Positions 24,221 through 29,573 of a stretch of DNA of 29,573 nucleotides are shown here, in pieces. Numbering within the stretch: the first letter of the stretch is position 1; every line of letters begins with the position of its first letter. The stretch comes from Phycisphaerae bacterium. Its GTDB lineage: Bacteria; Planctomycetota; Phycisphaerae; UBA1845. The notes under the pieces were generated by a model. That model did not search any database. It had not been told where the DNA came from and saw nothing but the letters and a program-made list of their open reading frames with translations. The DNA is taken from positions 1-29,573 of the forward strand of contig BQJS01000035.1 of NCBI GenBank assembly GCA_021604825.1, in the 5' to 3' direction. The translations under genes and the position numbers were made by a program.

Positions 24221-25336
24221 ATGTCCACGCATAGAAACACGCGGATTCCGCGTATAGTTGCCCGCGTCTGCGAGAATCTTCAGCGCCGATCACGTTTCTT
24301 CGGGAGGCCCGATTCGTTGCCTCAATTACTCGAACTGATACCGGAAATCCAGTGCGCAGCAGCACGCTACAGGATGTCCCAGAACAGGGGCTGGTCAGCC
24401 GCCCAAGAGCATTCCCGTCGTGAAGTTCTGCAAAGTGCAACACGATTTGAACAGGCCGCTTCGCGATTGGTCGTCGATCTGCGAACTCAACCTCTAAAAG
24501 TCCCATCCTGTCGAGATGTTTACGACGACATTCTGGAGATCAATGCGGAATTCGGAAACGTCCGCTTCGACCGGGACGCCAATGCTCTCTGTGTCCAAAC
24601 CGAACCCATTACACTCGACCACATTGAACTTGGTCGCTTTGAGATGCAGCTTCATCTCGGCGCGATCGCCGCCAATGATGAATCGACGTGGCTTCGTGTC
24701 GTGGCGCTCGATCCAAACCCGTGTGCGGTCGACGAGCAAATCGTACATCCGCACGTCAACGATGAACGCGTGTGCCTCGGCGACGCAACGGGACCACTTC
24801 AAACTGCTGCAAAGCAAGGTCGATTCACCGATGTTTTTCAGATCGCGGCCGCAGTCCTTCGCACCTACAACGACGGATCGCCATATTGTGCCCTCGACGT
24901 CTGGCATGGCCGCACCTGCGAAGACTGCGGCGTTGTGTCCCACGATGACAGTTCTTACTTCTGTGAGCACTGTGAACAACACTTCTGTGACGAGTGCTAT
25001 AGCGGCTGCGTCGTTTGCAATGAGTCGTCATGTGCCAGTTGCTTGGCAAGTTGCGAGATGTGCGACGAACGCGTGTGCTGCAGTTGTCTGCAATCCTGCA
25101 GTCACTGCGGTGAATTGGCATGCGCGTCGTGTTTGGAAGAAGAGCTTTGCCCGTCATGTTTGGAGGAAGTCAACGAAGAGGAGATCGAAGACGATGAAGA
25201 AGAAAGCCAAGACAATTCAATCGACCAACAAATTGGCACTCAGCGAGAACGAATCCACGTCCCAAGCCCACACGGCGCGCCAGTGGCGACGGACACCCTT
25301 TCTTCAGGCGTTCGAAACGCCAGCGTTGCGGTTTAG
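24221..25336 (+). CDS. E2-like ubiquitin-conjugating protein fused to a Cys-rich zinc array
   Basis: This is a 371-residue protein. Residues 1-90 are helical and polar. Residues 100-225 resemble an E2 (UBC/RWD) fold, with the hallmark HPHV-x4-VCLGD at 176-187; C185 is the predicted catalytic cysteine, equivalent to HPN...CL of eukaryotic E2s. Residues 233-313 hold about ten CxxC pairs (233/236, 248/251, 256/259, 263/266, 271/274, 278/281, 286/289, 293/296, 301/304, 310/313), suggesting tandem treble-clef or RING-like zinc knuckles. An acidic tail follows. GGGGGA lies before the ATG at 24221. The zinc array might act as a built-in E3-like module; that is inference. The last 143 bases overlap the JAB-like gene. 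Confidence 0.8.
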   Translation: MSTHRNTRIPRIVARVCENLQRRSRFFGRPDSLPQLLELIPEIQCAAARYRMSQNRGWSAAQEHSRREVLQSATRFEQAASRLVVDLRTQPLKVPSCRDVYDDILEINAEFGNVRFDRDANALCVQTEPITLDHIELGRFEMQLHLGAIAANDESTWLRVVALDPNPCAVDEQIVHPHVNDERVCLGDATGPLQTAAKQGRFTDVFQIAAAVLRTYNDGSPYCALDVWHGRTCEDCGVVSHDDSSYFCEHCEQHFCDECYSGCVVCNESSCASCLASCEMCDERVCCSCLQSCSHCGELACASCLEEELCPSCLEEVNEEEIEDDEEESQDNSIDQQIGTQRERIHVPSPHGAPVATDTLSSGVRNASVAV

Positions 25337-25967
25337 TCCAGTTGCTTGGGCCAAACTCGAGTTCCAATGTCATTCCGGTGACAGCGAAATCGGCGGGTTT
25401 GGAATCAGTTCCAGGGACGACCTGTTGCTTGTCGAAGACTTCGTTACCGTCAAACAAAGAACCACTGCCGTCAGCGTGAAGTTCGACGATGCTGCGGTCG
25501 CCGAATTCTTTGAAGATCAGGTCGATGCCGGTCGAACGCCCGAGCAATTCGCGAGAATCTGGCTGCACACCCATCCTGGTGATTGCCCAAACCCAAGTGC
25601 AACCGACGAAGAAACCTTTGCCCGCGTCTTTGGAAATTGCGACTGGGCGATCATGTGCATTCTTGCTCACGGTGGACAAACGTATTGTCGGCTGCGCTTC
25701 AATAGCGGACCCGGCGGCAGCATGGACATTCCAGTCGCTGTCGACTTCTCGACGCCGTTTACGGCCAGCGACCACATCGCGTGGCAAAGAGAATATGAGC
25801 AGAGCGTTTACATCGAGCCGCTTGTGACTCGCAATCGATTGCTTACCGGATCTGACGACTGGGAATTGACTGAAGATCCGTTTGCCCACGAAGTCGATGC
25901 GCTCCTCGAAGACGACATGTATGAATTTGAAATCGAAAGTTGGGAGGACGACCAATGCAGAATCTAG
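25194..25967 (+). CDS. JAMM/JAB-family isopeptidase-like protein
   Basis: ATG at 25194, behind AGGAG at 10 bases, gives 257 residues and a long overlap with the E2-like gene; a later TTG at 25326 is the alternative start. The JAMM zinc motif is complete: E65 in EIGGFG, then HTHP (H125, H127), with S135 and D138 in SATDEE. This is the metal-protease set of JAB/MPN deubiquitinases. The C-terminal 70 residues are acidic. It would be expected to trim the Ubl precursor or remove Ubl from targets. Its stop overlaps the E1-like gene by 13 bases. Confidence 0.85.
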   Translation: MKKKAKTIQSTNKLALSENESTSQAHTARQWRRTPFLQAFETPALRFSPVAWAKLEFQCHSGDSEIGGFGISSRDDLLLVEDFVTVKQRTTAVSVKFDDAAVAEFFEDQVDAGRTPEQFARIWLHTHPGDCPNPSATDEETFARVFGNCDWAIMCILAHGGQTYCRLRFNSGPGGSMDIPVAVDFSTPFTASDHIAWQREYEQSVYIEPLVTRNRLLTGSDDWELTEDPFAHEVDALLEDDMYEFEIESWEDDQCRI

Positions 25968-26617
25968 AGAACCGCGATACTCGTCAACGTGATATCATCC
26001 CGCCTGAAAAACTAGCTCAATGTCGCGCCACCGTCATCGGCGTCGGCTCGATTGGTCGACAAGTTGCGTTGCAATTAGCCGCCATCGGAACACCTTCGCT
26101 CCAGCTAATCGATCCGGACATCGTCGCAGTCGAAAACCTAGCATGCCAGGCGTATTTTGAAGATGATCTTGAAAGCCCCAAAGTGCATGCGACAGCGAAC
26201 GTGTGTCACCAGGTCAATTCGAAGCTTGATATCCAATGCGAGCAGAACAGATTTCGACGAAGCGGCGCTGTTGGGAATATCGTATTCTGTTGCGTGGATG
26301 CGATCACTACCCGGCGGATCATCTGGGAAAGCGTTGGCAAGTGCGCCGATTTCTTTGTTGATGGGCGGATGAGCGCCGAAGTGCTTCGCGTTATCACCGC
26401 CTACGATGCCGCAAGCCGGGCCCATTACCCCACGACGCTATTCGCATCCGAACACGCCCACCGCGGTGCCTGCACTGCCAAGAGCACCGTCTTCTGTGCC
26501 AACATCGTCGCTGGCCTGATGCTCAGCGCGTTCGTCAAACATCTCCGAAATCTGGCTGCGGATCCTGACGTTGTTCTTAATTTGCTGACCAACGAGCTGT
26601 CGGCCATCTCCAACTGA
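25955..26617 (+). CDS. ThiF/E1-like Ubl-activating enzyme
   Basis: This 220-residue protein is close to a minimal MoeB/ThiF-type adenylation domain, without the extra domains of eukaryotic E1. Visible motifs are the nucleotide loop IGVGSIGRQVALQLAAIG (28-45), LIDPDIV (D53) with N61, K76, D115 in CCVDA, and a catalytic-type Cys, C173 in GACTAKST. The zinc-binding CxxC pairs of MoeB are not evident. GGGAGG precedes ATG at 25955, inside the end of the JAB gene. It would adenylate the Ubl C-terminus and pass it to C185 of the E2-like protein. This completes a Ubl-E2-JAB-E1 set. Confidence 0.87.
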   Translation: MQNLENRDTRQRDIIPPEKLAQCRATVIGVGSIGRQVALQLAAIGTPSLQLIDPDIVAVENLACQAYFEDDLESPKVHATANVCHQVNSKLDIQCEQNRFRRSGAVGNIVFCCVDAITTRRIIWESVGKCADFFVDGRMSAEVLRVITAYDAASRAHYPTTLFASEHAHRGACTAKSTVFCANIVAGLMLSAFVKHLRNLAADPDVVLNLLTNELSAISN

Positions 26618-26637
26618 AACATCCAAACAAATCAAAC

Positions 26638-26712
26638 GCCTGGGTGTAATCGAATCGTGATGATTTCGTTATCGGGAGTTTCCGAGGGCGCGAATTCGAG
26701 AACTACCCAGGC
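26638..26712. repeat. Spaced inverted repeat after the E1-like gene
   Basis: GCCTGGGT (26638-26645) and ACCCAGGC (26705-26712) are perfect complements separated by 59 bases. They could close a structured RNA leader just before the small gene at 26739, or be chance. No T-tract follows. Confidence 0.3.
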
Positions 26713-26738
26713 TGATCAGTTAACTTGAAAGGAACGCC

Positions 26739-26927
26739 GTGCAGACAAAATGCCACACGAAACCGTCCGAAACTCAACTTGGGCAATCAGAACCATCGCA
26801 ATCCAAAACCGCGCATGCAAAGGGCATCGTAAACGCACAGATTCGGCTGCTACAACTTATTGCCAAACGAATTGCGGAAAAATGGTCCGCCGACCAGCAA
26901 ATGAATGCTAAATCGAAAAAGGAATAG
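26739..26927 (+). CDS. Small basic helical protein of unknown function
   Basis: The product is 62 residues from GTG at 26739, behind TTGAAAGGA (spacing 5-6 bases). The N-terminal half is Gln/Ser/Thr-rich; the second half (IVNAQIRLLQLIAKRIAEKW) is a likely amphipathic helix, ending in Lys. The leader matches those of the upstream small genes, so it probably belongs to the same regulon. No family was recognised. Confidence 0.5.
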   Translation: MQTKCHTKPSETQLGQSEPSQSKTAHAKGIVNAQIRLLQLIAKRIAEKWSADQQMNAKSKKE

Positions 26928-27026
26928 GATCCGTCACCCGTGACGACTCATTGCCGCCGGGTTCATCATCTCCCCTGGGTCGTGCACGTCTCCTGAAGGC
27001 GGACGCGTGTGGTTGAATGGTAAAAT

Positions 27027-27055
27027 TTGGGACGGTAGCCGGTGGCTGGTAGAAT
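27027..27055 (+). promoter_or_regulatory. Candidate promoter for the 344-residue protein gene
   Basis: TTGGGA (27027-27032) and TAGAAT (27050-27055) are spaced by 17 bases, with the predicted start about 40 bases before the ATG at 27102. Both boxes deviate from consensus by two or one bases. Confidence 0.4.
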
Positions 27056-27101
27056 AGAAGGACAACGGTTTCTTCATTGGCCGCTTGCTTGGGAGGTATC
27101 A

Positions 27102-28136
27102 ATGTTTTCGAAAGATCAAATTGATGAACTCTTCGACCTGAAAGTTCCCTCAGGATACCGAAAGCACAAACTCGTCGACGGGCAGGTGTACTACACGTTT
27201 CCACTCGACCTCTTGTGCGAGTTGGTCAAACACTGCACCGCCGCAGCATTCGACGCAAGCTTGCTGTCAATGGAGCAAGATTTGGCGAGCGAGCTTAAGC
27301 ACAATCCCCGCTTCGTCGGTTACGACGCGGCCGGAGACGTACTGTCGCACGAGTATCTGTCCAAAGAAAGCCTTCCGCTGCCAAATCCAAATAATGAGCT
27401 ATTGAAGCGCCATGGAAAAACACGCGCGGGTTACAATCAATTCCTGGACGAGGCTGAAGCACTTCTTGCGCCCGGACGAAACGCGCTAAGAGGCTATACT
27501 GGGTGGCTGATCACGAATCCAAGATATCTGGCTGAACGTGACCGTTTGTTAAACAAATGGAAACGCCAAATTGCTGTCGACGGAATTCCACGACACGGAA
27601 CGGCGTGGCTCCGAAATGCCGACAAAAGCAGTTCAGTACGACAAATCCAGAAGGGCCGGCGTTTAGAATGCTTGAATGATTTCACAGGCTTTTATCGACG
27701 CTGGCGTCTCCAACACCTGATTACTAACGATTTGCCGGTGCCACTATCGTCTAAGGTGACTGACCATGGCGTACTGGAGGGCAGCGCACTTATGGACGGT
27801 GGTGGCGTATCCATGTGGCAGCCGGATACCCTGCCGATTAGTCCCGGGGACCAACTCAACGTGATGCTTAACGACATGCGTATCAATGGCAACAACGAAC
27901 ACCTTGACGAGTGGATCAACGACTGCAGCAAGACGGGGAGCAACAATCACACGATCAAGCGGTACTGCGCGGTGCTTACGGTTCGCTTCTACTGGAATCT
28001 ACTTCAAGCACGCCACCCGGACGTGTTCAATCGCAGAAAAGGAAAAGTTATCGCAGCATTTGGTGATTACCTGGGCCTTGGCCCGCGTCCCGTCCAGAGC
28101 GTCATCCAATTGATCAACCAAAGGACAAAGATGTGA
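27102..28136 (+). CDS. Protein of unknown function, 344 residues
   Basis: ATG at 27102 follows GGGAGG at 5 bases and is preferred over an in-frame upstream start at 27042 that lacks one. The product is soluble-looking, with no signal peptide or membrane helix. It is rich in aromatic and basic residues in the middle (GFYRRWRLQHLI) with a helical C-terminus (DYLGLGPRPVQSVIQLINQ). I do not recognise a family. It has its own candidate promoter and lies between the ubiquitin-like genes and the xis/int pair, so it could be an accessory or target of the system or a mobility-related protein. Function not assigned. Confidence 0.65.
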   Translation: MFSKDQIDELFDLKVPSGYRKHKLVDGQVYYTFPLDLLCELVKHCTAAAFDASLLSMEQDLASELKHNPRFVGYDAAGDVLSHEYLSKESLPLPNPNNELLKRHGKTRAGYNQFLDEAEALLAPGRNALRGYTGWLITNPRYLAERDRLLNKWKRQIAVDGIPRHGTAWLRNADKSSSVRQIQKGRRLECLNDFTGFYRRWRLQHLITNDLPVPLSSKVTDHGVLEGSALMDGGGVSMWQPDTLPISPGDQLNVMLNDMRINGNNEHLDEWINDCSKTGSNNHTIKRYCAVLTVRFYWNLLQARHPDVFNRRKGKVIAAFGDYLGLGPRPVQSVIQLINQRTKM

Positions 28137-28297
28137 TTATCCAGCGAATCAAATTGAGCCGTTTTGCGCAACTTCCTCGCTAAGAAAAATCGTATTCACC
28201 CCAAGGCAACGCATAGAGAATTCCACGGAAGCGACAGTGAGACACGATCAGGGCCCGCGATGAAGGCGGGGCGTGATCGAATTCTTGGGATCGATCC

Positions 28298-28687
28298 GTG
28301 GAAAGAGAATCAATCACCAATAGGGCTGATAAGCAGCTCGACGGAACTGAATCCGGCGGGAGCCGGATTGGTGAGCAGTCGGCTCCAATTAAGCCAGAAT
28401 TCGTTTCAATCATCGAGTTCTGCGCCATTACGGGGCTGTCCGGAAGCACCGTCCGGCGTCGCATTCGCGACGGACACATCCCCATTTTTCAACCCGGCGG
28501 CCACCGCTGTCGGATTCTGATCCCGATTTCCGCAATTCAGAACGTCACGCACGAACCAAATTCAGGCGAAGTTTGTTGCGCACCAAGTGCACCTCGTCCG
28601 GCAGGGCCTCAACTGCCCGGACCGTCACCCGCGTGGCGGAGTGGCATCGCCAACGCAGTGACAAGAGCCAACGGAGAAAAAAGATGA
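28298..28687 (+). CDS. Excisionase-like MerR/HTH_17-type DNA-binding protein
   Basis: The product is 129 residues from GTG at 28298. Residues 35-80 match the excisionase HTH pattern: FVSIIEFCAITGLSGSTVRR, then IRDGHIPIFQPGGHRCRI and LIPISAI. The flanks are low-complexity. Its stop overlaps the integrase start by four bases (ATGA), the usual xis-int arrangement, so it probably directs excision or controls the integrase. The N-terminal 30 residues and the start codon are uncertain. Confidence 0.72.
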   Translation: MERESITNRADKQLDGTESGGSRIGEQSAPIKPEFVSIIEFCAITGLSGSTVRRRIRDGHIPIFQPGGHRCRILIPISAIQNVTHEPNSGEVCCAPSAPRPAGPQLPGPSPAWRSGIANAVTRANGEKR

Positions 28688-29573
28688 CTCGAAAATTCGC
28701 GAATCGAACGATTCGCTACAAACACTTCCAGTGGATATTGCGCCGCCGCGGCGATGTGTTTGTCGCCGATGGTCGAACGAACAAGCCGTCCCTTGGTCGA
28801 CATTCGTTGGGTACGAAGGACCGGGATGAAGCCCTGCGGCTCCTCTTTGAACTGGACCAGATCAAGGCTGTCGAATTGGGCCTTGCGGGCCATGAAATCC
28901 TCGACCGCGCCAAACATGACTCGGTCGAATTGGACGAAGGTTGGGAACTGTATCTTGAGTACCTGCGACGCCCCGAAATTGCGGGCGGAGTGTGCGAGAC
29001 GTCGGTCAAGCGCTACACCGGGATTTTCAAGAAGTTCATCCGCTTTGCTCGAAGCCAGGGTGTCTCACGATGGGACGAAGTCAACACCCGACTCATTGAA
29101 AAATACCTTCGCCATTTAGGGAATAAGAAATACGCCGACCGCTCGCTCTACTGCGAGGGGACGGTCCTCAAGCAAATCATGAGGTGGTTGGTTGAGGAAG
29201 AGATCTTGCCAACCACGAGTATCGTCAAACTCAAGCTCAAGAAAGTCCATGGGACAAATACTTACTGTTGGACGCAACAACAAGTGACGGTCATGATCGA
29301 GTACTGCCGCCAAACTCCAAGCCTGAATTGGCAGGCAGACATCATCGTCGGGCTAGCGCATACCGGACTTCGAATAGGTGAGTTGGCCAACTTGCGATGG
29401 TCAGATGTGGATTTTGAACATGGCCTTATCAAGGTCACCAATGACCATGATGCTCGATCATCCGCGCGACTAGAGCGCCGAACCAAGAATCGTCGCGACC
29501 GGTGCATTCCAATCCATGACGACCTGCGATCGGTTCTGGGCAGTATCGCCCAGTCGAAAGATGGATTTGTCTT
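28684..29573 (+). CDS. Tyrosine recombinase/phage-type integrase (3' end cut by window)
   Basis: ATG at 28684 opens a frame that is uninterrupted to the right edge (296 codons). An N-terminal arm is followed by a SAM-like core-binding domain (about residues 80-175, with SVKRYTGIFKKFIRF) and the start of the catalytic domain. The motif AHTGLRIGELANLRWSDVDF holds the first catalytic Arg, R230; K268 in RRTKNRR fits the beta-hairpin Lys. The HxxR and Tyr motifs lie beyond the window. Coupled to the excisionase-like gene, it suggests that the island from about 22 kb rightward is, or was, an integrative element. Confidence 0.9.
   Translation, partial: MTRKFANRTIRYKHFQWILRRRGDVFVADGRTNKPSLGRHSLGTKDRDEALRLLFELDQIKAVELGLAGHEILDRAKHDSVELDEGWELYLEYLRRPEIAGGVCETSVKRYTGIFKKFIRFARSQGVSRWDEVNTRLIEKYLRHLGNKKYADRSLYCEGTVLKQIMRWLVEEEILPTTSIVKLKLKKVHGTNTYCWTQQQVTVMIEYCRQTPSLNWQADIIVGLAHTGLRIGELANLRWSDVDFEHGLIKVTNDHDARSSARLERRTKNRRDRCIPIHDDLRSVLGSIAQSKDGFV

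Noticed and set aside
24158..24230. Short frame starting ATG near 24166 behind a worn TTGAAAGA leader
   Set aside because: It runs through the terminator hairpin and has no family-like sequence; read as terminator, not gene.
22922..29573. PRTRC-type plasmid cassette as explanation of the ThiF/JAB genes
   Set aside because: No ParB-related gene is present, and an E2-like protein is, which does not fit the PRTRC set as I know it.

Overview
The window looks like chromosomal DNA from a member of the Planctomycetota. The evidence is indirect: a secreted protein with a GACC-type Cys/Gly repeat joined to a lamin-tail-like domain, a decayed fragment resembling planctomycete dockerin/EF-hand tails, and metal-efflux genes with Cys-rich accessory proteins I associate with that group. 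No rRNA, tRNA or CRISPR array was seen.

Region 1 (1-2299): a 5'-partial view of a secreted endonuclease/exonuclease/phosphatase-family protein on the minus strand that runs off the left edge, then about 680 bases without a convincing gene.

Region 2 (2300-21060, all minus strand): a heavy-metal efflux island made of two operons. The right-hand operon starts at about 21060. It encodes a secreted Cys-rich protein, a TolC-type outer-membrane channel, a tiny lipoprotein, a His/Asp-rich periplasmic adaptor, a CzcA-type RND pump, an intact P-II-like protein, two related exported proteins, a NhaD-like antiporter, a Zn/Cd/Pb-type P1B ATPase and a small membrane protein. The left-hand operon starts at an ArsR/CadC-like repressor with a clear promoter at about 8350. 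It encodes a second Cys-rich secreted protein, an adaptor with five CxxH-x6-CxxC repeats, a second CzcA-type pump, a tiny lipoprotein and a truncated P-II remnant. Together they could move divalent metals from cytoplasm to periplasm (ATPase) and out across the envelope (RND pumps). The left operon has no outer-membrane channel of its own.

Region 3 (21061-22917): mostly non-coding, with a decayed EF-hand/dockerin-like fragment, an XRE-family regulator, and two similar promoter-like elements of about 62 bases on either side of the regulator.

Region 4 (22922-29573, all plus strand): an integrase-linked island. Four small genes of unknown function precede a ubiquitin-like beta-grasp protein. An intrinsic terminator follows, then an E2-like protein fused to a Cys-rich zinc-binding array, a JAMM/JAB isopeptidase-like protein, and a ThiF/E1-like activating enzyme. 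Next come a small basic protein, an unrecognised 344-residue protein, an excisionase-like HTH protein and a tyrosine recombinase cut by the right edge. The order Ubl-E2-JAB-E1 matches the bacterial ISG15-like (Bil) antiphage operons as I recall them, but the E2-zinc array, the single-domain E1, the extra small genes and the terminator after the Ubl gene differ from that layout. This is the most interesting system in the window.
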